A DNA stretch of 64,000 nucleotides. It comes from Neobacillus sp. PS3-34 (GTDB lineage Bacteria > Bacillota > Bacilli > Bacillales > Cytobacillaceae). Both the position numbers and the translations under genes were made by a program. Under the pieces are notes generated by a model. It worked only from the letters and a program-made list of their open reading frames with translations. It was not told where the DNA came from and made no database searches. The DNA is taken from the NCBI RefSeq assembly GCF_030915465.1, contig NZ_CP133267.1:4143001-4207000 (forward strand), written 5' to 3'. Below, piece after piece: positions 57,039 through 64,000 of the stretch (positions are counted from its first letter, which is position 1; every line of letters begins with the position of its first letter).

Positions 57039-57174
57039 TCTTTATTAACCAGGTTCTTTTTTAATTGCAAACTAATTCATTAGAATTAAATGAGAATTGG
57101 TAAGCCGAAGTTTAAGCCTTTGAAAATAGGCTACATTTTAAATGAGACAACCAATTAATGGAGGTGTAAAAAGC

Positions 57175-57606
57175 TTGGAAGCATTACATAATTTATTCTT
57201 TTCTGTTAAAGAAGATACGGAAACCATCCTGAACAAAACCGGAGATGCGGAAAATTCATTAGCGGTATTATTTCGAACTGTTTTGCTGGAGCAATTGCAA
57301 ATGTGTGAATTATTGCTGCCACATTTAAAGGAGCAGAGCCGTGGGGAATTAAAAGACTTCAAAAAGTATGTTTCAATCATTTACCACGATGACTCAATCG
57401 CTGATTCGACCTTTAGGGCTTGGAGTAGAGCTGTAAAGTGGCAGGATGAATCGGCAGGTCCTTCGTTAAATGAGCTCGATGTCTTTTTTCAAAGAGTAAA
57501 GAAAAACCTTAAAAGTGCTGCAAAAGAGTTGGAAGATATTTTTGGGGAAGAAAAAGTAAAGTATGTTGTACCTGCCTTTTATCTTCCAAAACCATTACAG
57601 GGGTGA
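57175..57606 (+). CDS. Hypothetical protein upstream of the NasA-type gene
   Basis: This 143-residue helical, acidic protein begins LEALHNLFFSVKEDTETILNKTGDAENSLAVLFRTVLLEQLQMCELLLPHLKEQ. TTG is chosen because TGGAGGTG is eight bases upstream; an ATG 33 bases earlier has no ribosome site. It ends seven bases before the molybdoenzyme gene, so the two are surely co-translated. A role as chaperone, electron-transfer adaptor or regulator of that enzyme is possible, but I recognise no family. Confidence 0.65.
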   Translation: MEALHNLFFSVKEDTETILNKTGDAENSLAVLFRTVLLEQLQMCELLLPHLKEQSRGELKDFKKYVSIIYHDDSIADSTFRAWSRAVKWQDESAGPSLNELDVFFQRVKKNLKSAAKELEDIFGEEKVKYVVPAFYLPKPLQG

Positions 57607-57612
57607 GATTCT

Positions 57613-60029
57613 ATGGTATGGGAAAATGAACGGACAGATATGAATGTCTACAGTCAAGGTGAGGTGGATAAATGGGTATATAGCACCTGCAATATTTGTT
57701 CTGTGGGCTGCGGATGTCATATTGCTGTTAAAGATGGATCGATTGTAGGTATAAAAGGCAATGCAAAGCACCCCATTAATAGGGGGAGGCTAGGACCCAA
57801 GGGAGAAAATCAATGGCAGGCAAATAACAGTCCTGACCGGTTATTAACTCCATTAATAAGGAATTCATTCGGAGAACTGGTTCCTTCAACATGGGAAGCT
57901 GCGATGGAATTGATTACATTAAAAGCTAATGATACGTTAAAAAGAAAAGGCGGGAATGGAATTGCTATATATTCAACGGGCCAGGGTTTCCTGGAGGATT
58001 ATTATACAATTGCAAAAATAGGACGAGCAGGACTAAGGACACATTTATTGGATGCAAATACGAGGCTTTGTACTGCTACGACTGAATTTTGCCTGCTTCA
58101 ATCGTTTGGTTCCGATGGAGTCCCTGCATCGTTTGATGATATTGACTTAACTGAAACTCTTTTTATGTTTGGCCACAATCCGGCAGAGACAGGCACGGTG
58201 CTTTTTGAAAGAATTATGGAAAGAAAAAAAAGAACGGGTAAACCTTATATCATTGTCGTAGATCCAAGGAAAACATTAACAGCTAAAAAAGCAGATTTAC
58301 ATCTTCAGCTATATCCTGGAACCAATGTTGCCTTATTGAACGGATTGGTCAGGATGATATTGGAAGATGGAAATATTGATAAAAACTTTATCCAAAATCA
58401 TACGATTGGTTTAGAAAAAATGAGCGAGTCAGTCAATTCATGGACACTAGAGTATACAAGCGAAATCACAGGTATACCTGTTGGTACCCTTAAAGAAGCC
58501 GCTGAGAAGCTGGGGCAAACTTCATCACTTGTTACGACAACACTGCAGGGCATTTATCAAAGTGCGGATGCAACTACGGCTTGTGTGGCTATCAATAACC
58601 TTCATTTAGTAAGAGGATTAATTGGAAAGCCTGGCAGCGGCCCACTCCACATGGCCGGACAGCCCAGTTCATCTGCAAACCGAACAGCAGGCGGTGTTGG
58701 CACTTATCCTGCTAACCGTAATTCAAATAATCCCGACCATATAAAAGAAATGGCGGTACTTTGGAACGTCAAGGAAATGGACTTGCCAGTCGGCCCTGAA
58801 AAGGGAATTGAAGAACAAATAGATATGATGGAAAATGGAGAGATTGAATTTTTCTGGAATATTGGCACGAATCCGATGGTTTCGCTTCCGAATCGGCAAA
58901 GGGCGAAAAAGGCGTTTGACAAAACCTTCGTGGTTGTCCAAGATCCCTTTTTAACTGAAACAGCTGTGGTAGCAGATGTCGTCCTTCCAGCTGCTCTCTG
59001 GGGGAAAAAGAAGGGACTATGGAAAATGCCGACCGGACAATTAATATGCTTCGAAAGGCAGTTGAACCCCCTGAAGGTGTAAAATCCGACTTTGAAATAT
59101 TACTGGATTTTTCAAAACGAATGGGATTCACGGACAAGGATGGAAAGCCATTAATTCAATATCGGACCCCCGAGGAGTGTTTCGAGGAATGGAAGGAAGT
59201 TTCAAGGGGAAGGCCATGTGATATGACGGGGATCACATACGAGAAATTAGAAAGATATAACGGTTTGCGCTGGCCGGTAAATGAACAGAATCCGGAGGGA
59301 ACAGTTCGATTGTATTCTGAAGGGAAATTTGCAACTGAATCCAGCTACACCCAATCTTATACAAAGGACCAGTTTACAGGCAGGCCGTTAACAAAAGAGG
59401 AATATGAAGCAATGGACCCACAAGGAAAGGCTATACTGCATCCTACCCGCTACATGCCGCCCGCGGAAGAGCCGAATCATGATTATCCAATGTGGGTGAC
59501 AACAGGAAGGCTTGTATGGCATTGGCATACAAGGACAAAAACTGCTCGTTCTCCTTATCTGCAAACGGCTGCACCAAATGCCTATGCTGAAATTAATATA
59601 GAGGACGCAGAAGCGCTTCATTTAATAGAAGGTGAAGTAGTGAGGATTAAGTCTCCAAGAGGAGAAATTGAGGTCCCGGTACGGATAGGTGAAGCGGTTC
59701 AAAAAGGGCTTATTTTTGTACCATTCCATTTTGGAAGCTGGGAGAAAAAAGAGGCTGCTAATGAATTGACTGCTGATTTTACTGATCCATTATCAAAACA
59801 GCCTACCTTTAAGCAGTCTTCTTGCAGAATTGAAAAAATGAGGGAATCACATGTGGTTGGTGAAATCGCACGAATTGATTCGATCGCAGCACAGTTTGGA
59901 ATCAGTGTAGAAAATTTGCAACGTGCAAATGGATTGGTTACTCCTTACGATTTGCAAATAGGAAGAAGGCTTGAAGTCCCATTGTCCATTATTAATGTCC
60001 CTATTCCTGAGTATTTGCCTTTTAAATAA
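57613..60029 (+). CDS. NasA/NapA-type molybdopterin oxidoreductase with C-terminal LysM domain (one frameshift)
   Basis: This bis-MGD enzyme of ~805 residues has an N-terminal FeS motif CNICSVGCGC. At the place of the fourth Cys it has GRLGPKGENQW. Mo is bound by Cys in DANTRLCTATTEFC, the NasA/NapA position. FGHNPAETGTVLF, WNIGTNPMVSLPN and FHFGSW continue the fold, so nitrate reductase activity is likely but not proven. A G is missing from the G-run near 59000-59004; ADVVLPAALWG then continues to EGTMENADRTINMLRKAV. Near residue 750 it has a LysM-like segment, RIDSIAAQFGISVENLQRAN. Next to narK; no signal peptide. Confidence 0.82.
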
Positions 60030-60033
60030 AACC

Positions 60034-60072
60034 AAAAAGGAACCTTTTCTTGTTTTGGAAAGGTTCCTTTTT
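60034..60072. terminator. Bidirectional terminator between the molybdoenzyme and YetF-like genes
   Basis: AAAAGGAACCTT pairs with AAGGTTCCTTTT, with A-rich and T-rich arms on the sides. Confidence 0.85.
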
Positions 60073-60079
60073 ACTATTT

Positions 60080-60940
60080 TTATCCGTTTAGATATGGAGT
60101 AAGTTTTTTAATTGTTTCTTCAAGGCGTTTAGCATTGATTTGATACATTTCTTTTGCACTAAGATTATTTGTTTCAAGCGAAAATGATTCGAGATCTGCC
60201 TGGCATTTTTTTAATGAGGCCAGTAAAAGAGGTCGTTGTTGAGGTGAAGGAACCTGAATTTTGTCATCATAAATATCTACTGTCAATTCCCCGTAGGAAT
60301 CAACTTGCCCAATAAACACATTATCCAGAGTTACATTTAGTTTTTCAAGTTCAGTCTGGAGCCAGCCTCTGCTTTTTCCAGACGATCGTAAAGCTTCGTC
60401 TAATATGCTTCCGTCCATAATCACCGTTTGCGGTTCCTTTTCAGTTGCCATCTTCATATTTAAATCTTTCGGTGTTAGAGGCTGGTTTTCTTTTTTTAAC
60501 AATGCGCTGAGGGTTCCTCTTGGTTCCAAAACAGCGAATTCAACGTCGGCTATTTTAAAAATATCCCTTTGGCGGAGTAATGCAGATAGCTCATCAATGG
60601 TATACTTTTCTTTTTTTAAATTCTCTTCAAGGACCTTTCCATCTTTGATTATTACCGTGCCTCTACCCTCTACAATGTCTCGAAAGGATTTACTTTTTAA
60701 AGAAAAAATGTCAACAAGGAATGTAAGGCCACCAAACATCACGATAGCAAGTGCCCCATTTATCATGCTGCTTTCAAGGCCAGTTATAACCTCTCCGGCT
60801 ATGCTCCCGATTGTAATTCCCGAAACATACTCGAAAAATGATAGCTCTGAAATTTGTTTTTTTCCAAGCATCTTGGTTGTCAAAAATAATACCATCAAAA
60901 AAAGAATAGATCGAATGATTATATGTATCCATTCTGGCAT
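60080..60940 (-). CDS. YetF/DUF421 membrane protein with C-terminal DUF1657-like extension
   Basis: The 286-residue protein has three N-terminal helices (about 5-22, 36-56, 60-80), then the YetF soluble domain (GTVIIKDGKVLEENLKKEKYTIDELSALLRQRDIFKIADVEFAVLEPRGTLSALLKKE). The last ~50 residues (LLLASLKKCQADLESFSLETNNLSAKEMYQINAKRLEETIKKLTPYL) resemble the DUF1657 proteins coded just upstream. YetF and DUF1657 genes occur in mobile spoVA operons that raise spore heat resistance; here the spoVA genes are absent. It is the last gene of a three-gene minus-strand cluster. Confidence 0.85.
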   Translation of the reverse strand: MPEWIHIIIRSILFLMVLFLTTKMLGKKQISELSFFEYVSGITIGSIAGEVITGLESSMINGALAIVMFGGLTFLVDIFSLKSKSFRDIVEGRGTVIIKDGKVLEENLKKEKYTIDELSALLRQRDIFKIADVEFAVLEPRGTLSALLKKENQPLTPKDLNMKMATEKEPQTVIMDGSILDEALRSSGKSRGWLQTELEKLNVTLDNVFIGQVDSYGELTVDIYDDKIQVPSPQQRPLLLASLKKCQADLESFSLETNNLSAKEMYQINAKRLEETIKKLTPYLNG

Positions 60941-60951
60941 TTATATTCACC

Positions 60952-61161
60952 TCATTTACTTTGATATTGAGGTTCTTCCCGCTGTAAAACCAATATCCTG
61001 TCCTGAAGGTCTTTCTTAATATCGCTAATAGTTAGCATTGATTTGTGAAAAACTCTTCGGGCATCTTCATCGTTTGAATTAAGGGCCATGATGGAAAGTT
61101 GGTTTTCAATTCCTTTTAAACTTGTAAAACATTGCTGAACGTTGGCTACAACCGTCATCAT
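60952..61161 (-). CDS. DUF1657 family protein, 69 residues
   Basis: The product begins MMTVVANVQQCFTSLKGIENQLSIMALNSNDEDARRVFHKSMLTI and ends LQREEPQYQSK. It is helical and cytosolic. It shares the EEPQY tail and overall plan with the next DUF1657 protein, which suggests tandem duplication. AAAGGAAG stands before the ATG pair. It lies 11 bases ahead of the YetF-like gene. Confidence 0.8.
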   Translation of the reverse strand: MMTVVANVQQCFTSLKGIENQLSIMALNSNDEDARRVFHKSMLTISDIKKDLQDRILVLQREEPQYQSK

Positions 61162-61184
61162 TTATCTTCCTTTCCTGCAGTAAA

Positions 61185-61205
61185 AGGGCTGGCAAAGCGC
61201 CAACC
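61185..61205 (-). terminator. Hairpin between the two DUF1657 genes
   Basis: On the minus strand GGGTTGGC pairs with GCCAGCCC (one G-T pair), then TTTTA. Termination is likely to be partial. Confidence 0.6.
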
Positions 61206-61214
61206 CGCTTATCA

Positions 61215-61418
61215 TTATTGTTTGTATTGAGGTTCTTCCTGTTCAATTTCCTGAAGGCGAGGCTGTATGCTATCAATGACTGTTTGTGTTTGTTGTGCTG
61301 CATCCTGATACAATTGCTTCGCATTTTGATTGTCTGTTGCCAGTGCAAAGCCTTCAAAGCTTGCTTGCGCACTCTTTAGTCCGGCAATTGCCTGCTTAAC
61401 TTGAGTTCCAACTGTCAT
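61215..61418 (-). CDS. DUF1657 family protein, 67 residues
   Basis: The product begins MTVGTQVKQAIAGLKSAQASFEGFALATDNQNAKQLYQDAAQQTQ and ends RLQEIEQEEPQYKQ, the usual DUF1657 pattern. GGAGGAG is upstream. It is first in the DUF1657-DUF1657-YetF group. The family is known from spore-related loci, but the molecular role is not known. Confidence 0.85.
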   Translation of the reverse strand: MTVGTQVKQAIAGLKSAQASFEGFALATDNQNAKQLYQDAAQQTQTVIDSIQPRLQEIEQEEPQYKQ

Positions 61419-61580
61419 GTGTAATCTCCTCCATATGATATTTCCTTACAAAAGTAGTTTGGCGATTATTTTTTAACTTATGTATGTTGTTTTTGAAGAT
61501 GGCGATGGAAATTAGTGTTATCTCCGAAAGCAAGAACATATATTGAACCATAAATTTAAAATGGGGTGATTCGGATAGTT

Positions 61581-61913
61581 ATGCCGGGGAAAGATGAATT
61601 CATTAATGGGTTTGTACCGAACCATAATCATGGTTCGGTTGATTACACCTCTGTAAGTGCCGGCCATGTGCATCAATGCCTTGATATTACATCCCCGCCG
61701 ATACCGACACAGGATGGGGGACATATCCATTATACAGAGGGATATGTGTTATTTGAAAACGGGCATACGCATCATTACAAAGCATATTCTGGTCCAGCTA
61801 TTCCTGTTGGGAATGGGATGCATGTCCATTATTATGATTTTTATACATCTGAGGATAACGGCCATAATCACCATGTTAAAGGCGTTGACCACCCTGCTCC
61901 TGGCAACAAATGA
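61581..61913 (+). CDS. ymaF: YmaF family histidine-rich protein
   Basis: This 110-residue protein is built from repeated units with paired His: HNHGSVDYTSVSAGHVHQCLD, GGHIHYTEGYV, NGHTHHYKAYSGPAIPVGNGMHVHYYDF and NGHNHHVKG. B. subtilis YmaF has the same repeat style. Metal binding is likely from the His spacing. ATG was preferred over GTG five codons upstream; GGGGTGA is eleven bases away, slightly long, so the start is uncertain. A hairpin terminator follows. Confidence 0.8.
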   Translation: MPGKDEFINGFVPNHNHGSVDYTSVSAGHVHQCLDITSPPIPTQDGGHIHYTEGYVLFENGHTHHYKAYSGPAIPVGNGMHVHYYDFYTSEDNGHNHHVKGVDHPAPGNK

Positions 61914-61946
61914 CCAAAATCTTACATAAGGGTTTTGGTTATTTGT
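61913..61946 (+). terminator. Terminator after ymaF
   Basis: ACCAAAA pairs with TTTTGGT across a 13-base loop, followed by a T-rich stretch. Confidence 0.55.
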
Positions 61947-62004
61947 TTTATTTATGTCCATAAGTTAATGTCCCAGATATATTAATTATTCAATAAATTT
62001 AAAA

Positions 62005-62048
62005 AACCAAGGCAGCAGGGCATCAGCTCTCGCTGCCTTGGTTTTTTA
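62005..62048 (+). terminator. Second, stronger terminator after ymaF
   Basis: AACCAAGGCAGC pairs perfectly with GCTGCCTTGGTT, followed by six T. The 15-base loop GGGCATCAGCTCTC is long. It may end a separate small RNA that starts after ymaF. Confidence 0.8.
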
Positions 62049-62106
62049 CAGGGGAAAATGAATATTACCACAAATACAAAGAACTTTTATTTGGAGATTA
62101 AATATT

Positions 62107-62168
62107 TGACATACTAATTGTACAGTGTTTATAATTCAATCTTGTACTATTACAATTCGTATACGAAA
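62107..62168 (+). promoter_or_regulatory. Promoter and probable MarR operator of the efflux operon
   Basis: TTGACA (62107-62112) and TATAAT (62131-62136) are separated by 18 bases, a near-consensus sigma-A promoter. TTCGTATACGAA at 62157-62168 is a perfect 12-base palindrome just downstream, where bound repressor would block transcription. This fits autoregulation by the MarR protein coded next. Confidence 0.7.
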
Positions 62169-62213
62169 TGTTTCGGTTGGAATCTTTAGAGATATGAAGA
62201 AAAGGAGGAGAGC

Positions 62214-62654
62214 ATGAACGCTTTAAATAATGAAATATTAGAATCGTTTGCTGAAATTCACAGAGCAATCTACAAGCTTGTGAAAAAAGATGCCGATAGC
62301 TTGGGAATTACAGTTGTGCAGTTAAAAGCCCTTTATAAGCTTTCAGCAACCCCAGATATCGGTCTTGGCGATTTGGCAGAAAAACTTAGGTTGACGAACA
62401 GCACGGTAAGCGGAGTGATAGACAGGCTCGTTCAAAATGGATTTGTTGAACGTACCGTCCCACCTGAAAACAGAAGAGTTATTTCAATACATTTAACTCA
62501 AAAAGGGAATGATATTTTAGAAAAACTTTTCTCTTCCGAATCACTTCTTATTAAAAAGATGAGGGATGTAATTGATTTACCGGAAGAAGAAAAGAAAAAC
62601 CTAATAAGGCTGCACGAGCTCGTGTTGTCAAAGATATCCATAGAGGAGGATTAG
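62214..62654 (+). CDS. MarR family transcriptional regulator
   Basis: This 146-residue winged-helix repressor has LGITVVQLKALYKLSATPDIGLGDLAEKLRLTNSTVSGVIDRLVQNGFVERTVPPENRRVISIHLT, the helix-turn-helix and wing with the typical DRR-like basic tip. AAAGGAGGAG precedes the ATG. It ends six bases before the HlyD/EmrA gene, and a palindrome lies in its promoter, so autorepression of the efflux operon released by a ligand is likely. Confidence 0.92.
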   Translation: MNALNNEILESFAEIHRAIYKLVKKDADSLGITVVQLKALYKLSATPDIGLGDLAEKLRLTNSTVSGVIDRLVQNGFVERTVPPENRRVISIHLTQKGNDILEKLFSSESLLIKKMRDVIDLPEEEKKNLIRLHELVLSKISIEED

Positions 62655-62660
62655 CAAAAA

Positions 62661-63317
62661 ATGAATGCTAAAAGATTGATTTTTTTCAATATAGTTCTTT
62701 TGATTATTCTTGTTGGCGGAGGTTTAGCTGGCTACGCTTATTACAACAAATCAGTTAATTATATTACAACTGATAATGCACAGATCTCTGGTCAGCAGAT
62801 AACGATTGCCGCACCAGCTAATGGCAAGCTGACTGATTGGAATGGAAAAGTTGGAGACAAATTTAGGAAGGATGCTCAGATTGGTACGGTAGTATCCGCA
62901 GGTGCAGGAACTGCTGGACCTTCAGGAATTAACATAACCGTTCCTGAAAATGGTACAGTCGTTCAAAGTAATGCTGTAAAGGATTCTTTTGTTGGAGCAG
63001 GGGCACCATTAGCTCTGATGTATGACCTAGACAATTTATGGGTAACAGCAAATATTGAAGAAACCACAATCGATGAGGTAGAAGTTGGCCAGGATGTGGA
63101 TGTTTATGTTGATGCTTTTCCGAACAATAGCTTAAAAGGTAAGGTAGAGAAAATAGGCTTGGCAACTTCAGGAACCTTCTCTTTACTTCCAAGCAGCAAT
63201 AGTACTGGAAACTATACTAAAGTTACACAGGTAATTCCGGTAAGAGTAGCCATAGATGATTATAGAGGGCTGCAATTGGTACCCGGTATGAACGTGACAG
63301 TGCGAATTCATAAGTAG
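62661..63317 (+). CDS. HlyD/EmrA-type membrane fusion protein
   Basis: The N-terminal helix (about 6-28) anchors a 218-residue adaptor that starts YITTDNAQISGQQITIAAPANGKLTDWNGKVGD, the barrel-sandwich motif, and has VWVTANIEE-like LWVTANIEETTIDEVEVGQDVDVYVDAFPNNSLKGKV. It lacks the long coiled-coil of Gram-negative EmrA, in line with a Gram-positive envelope. It works with the following DHA2 exporter. Confidence 0.9.
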   Translation: MNAKRLIFFNIVLLIILVGGGLAGYAYYNKSVNYITTDNAQISGQQITIAAPANGKLTDWNGKVGDKFRKDAQIGTVVSAGAGTAGPSGINITVPENGTVVQSNAVKDSFVGAGAPLALMYDLDNLWVTANIEETTIDEVEVGQDVDVYVDAFPNNSLKGKVEKIGLATSGTFSLLPSSNSTGNYTKVTQVIPVRVAIDDYRGLQLVPGMNVTVRIHK

Positions 63318-63325
63318 GTGATAAA

Positions 63326-64000
63326 ATGTCAATTTATATCGCGGTTTACGTTTTTATCAGCCTGGCGCTGATAATATTTCTGAATTATACAGTTGTAAAG
63401 AGGAAACGCCGTATAGAAAGAGAGAAACGCAGACAACCGTACTTGGATGAAGATTCCTCTTTAAGCGATAACAAATTAAATAACGATGTAAACGACATGT
63501 TGGAGAGTTCGGCAATTCCCGAGCCAGCATTGGAGTTTGTAGAAGCCAAGATTAATATAAAAGATAAAAGAAAAGAAGAGACCAAACAGTCAAGAAGAGG
63601 TAAAAGCAAGGAAAACGATAAAAATGGTGGTAATGGTAAAATCCTGGCAGCGCTTTTGCTTGGAGCGTTTGTCGCTATTTTAAATCAAACATTATTGAAT
63701 GTGGCTATTCCTCATATAATGACTGATTTAAACATTTCAGCCAATACAGTTCAATGGCTGTCAACTGGATATATGCTCGTAAATGGTATTTTTATCCCGG
63801 TAACTGCCTATTTGATTGAGAAATTTGGTACACGAAAATTGTTTTTTACGTCTGTTTTACTATTTACAGTCGGCTCCGTTATTTGTTCATTTGCAACCAA
63901 CTTTGGAGTACTCATGACGGGACGTGTTGTTCAGGCTTCTGGCGCAGGTATTATTATGCCGCTTATGATGACAGTTTTCTTTACGATTTTCCCTCCAGAA
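63326..64000 (+). CDS. DHA2 (EmrB/QacA) drug exporter with extended N-terminus (cut by window edge)
   Basis: The visible 225 residues begin with a separate hydrophobic helix (IAVYVFISLALIIFLNYTVV, about 4-23) and a charged linker of ~80 residues rich in Lys, Arg and Glu. The MFS domain then starts GKILAALLLGAFVAILNQTLLNVAIPHIMTDLNISANTVQWLSTGYML, the first-helix signature of 14-helix drug:H+ antiporters. The linker is unusual for this family. It is the third gene of the MarR-EmrA-EmrB operon. The gene continues beyond the right edge. Confidence 0.88.
   Translation, partial: MSIYIAVYVFISLALIIFLNYTVVKRKRRIEREKRRQPYLDEDSSLSDNKLNNDVNDMLESSAIPEPALEFVEAKINIKDKRKEETKQSRRGKSKENDKNGGNGKILAALLLGAFVAILNQTLLNVAIPHIMTDLNISANTVQWLSTGYMLVNGIFIPVTAYLIEKFGTRKLFFTSVLLFTVGSVICSFATNFGVLMTGRVVQASGAGIIMPLMMTVFFTIFPPE

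Noticed and set aside
57715..57800. Loss of the fourth FeS cysteine in the NasA-type enzyme as a damaging mutation
   Set aside because: GRLGPKGE in this place appears to be a feature of a whole subfamily as I recall it, so it is noted but not treated as a defect.
1..64000. CRISPR arrays, rRNA, tRNA or prophage modules
   Set aside because: No regularly spaced short repeats, rRNA or tRNA-like sequence, or phage structural genes were noticed by eye. A tRNAscan or profile search was not possible.

Overview
The window is a chromosomal segment of a low-GC, endospore-forming Bacillaceae bacterium, a Bacillus or a close relative such as Mesobacillus, Neobacillus or Cytobacillus. Evidence: a trp operon in the order E-G-D-C-F-B-A with GGAGG-type ribosome sites; Bacillus-restricted small proteins (Sda, YkuS, YhfH, YdjO and YuzL types); sporulation-linked genes (a YhcN/YlaJ lipoprotein, YetF with DUF1657); and Fnr-type operators. 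No rRNA, tRNA or CRISPR array was seen.

Layout. 1-5.4 kb: trp operon, with trpE entering from the left edge. 5.5-9.3 kb: a selenouridine synthase (mnmH), a candidate structured RNA and an ArlRS/YkoGH-like two-component system. 9.4-18.2 kb: odhA-odhB, a small sda-like gene, a VOC protein, a YngI-like acyl-CoA synthetase, small genes and a GNAT acetyltransferase. 18.3-22 kb: a spore lipoprotein, a decayed IS1182-type element inserted in a terminator hairpin, and yidC. 22-27.2 kb: a membrane protein, pflA-pflB and a membrane cupredoxin. 27.2-31.3 kb: hutU-hutI-hutG. 31.3-39.9 kb: YetF-like protein, mprF, a DacF-like carboxypeptidase, modAB, ykuS, a YuzL-like gene and the ABC-F gene ykpA. 40-46.3 kb: a 230-bp MITE-like element, a SCO protein, lrgAB, a structured leader, a MutS2-like gene and an MFS transporter. 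46.3-50.4 kb: small zinc-binding proteins and a three-PAS histidine kinase. 50.5-52.7 kb: a selenocysteine formate dehydrogenase with an in-frame UGA and SECIS hairpin. 52.7-60 kb: a DoxX-like membrane protein, a second MITE-like copy, a LysM-3D wall protein, narK and a NasA-type molybdoenzyme carrying a C-terminal LysM domain. 60-64 kb: YetF with two DUF1657 proteins, ymaF, and a MarR-EmrA-EmrB efflux operon cut by the right edge.

A common theme is anaerobic formate, nitrate, molybdenum and selenium metabolism. PflAB makes formate, the Sec-dependent FdhF can oxidise it, NarK and a molybdoenzyme deal with nitrate or a similar oxidant, and ModAB imports molybdate. MnmH is a second selenium user. 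Fnr-like palindromes lie upstream of pflB and narK.

Thirteen otherwise normal protein genes, plus one possible small gene, are broken by tiny indels: trpD, mnmH, odhA (four), the YngI-like gene (two), hutI (two), mprF, lrgB, the MutS2-like gene (two), an MFS gene, the PAS kinase, fdhF and the NasA-type gene. Nearly all fit loss of one or two bases, often in short G/C runs, and restoring them gives family-typical lengths. This looks more like residual sequencing deletions than gene decay. I annotate each as one gene spanning the shift. The transposase, which also has a nonsense codon and two repeat insertions, is a genuine pseudogene.
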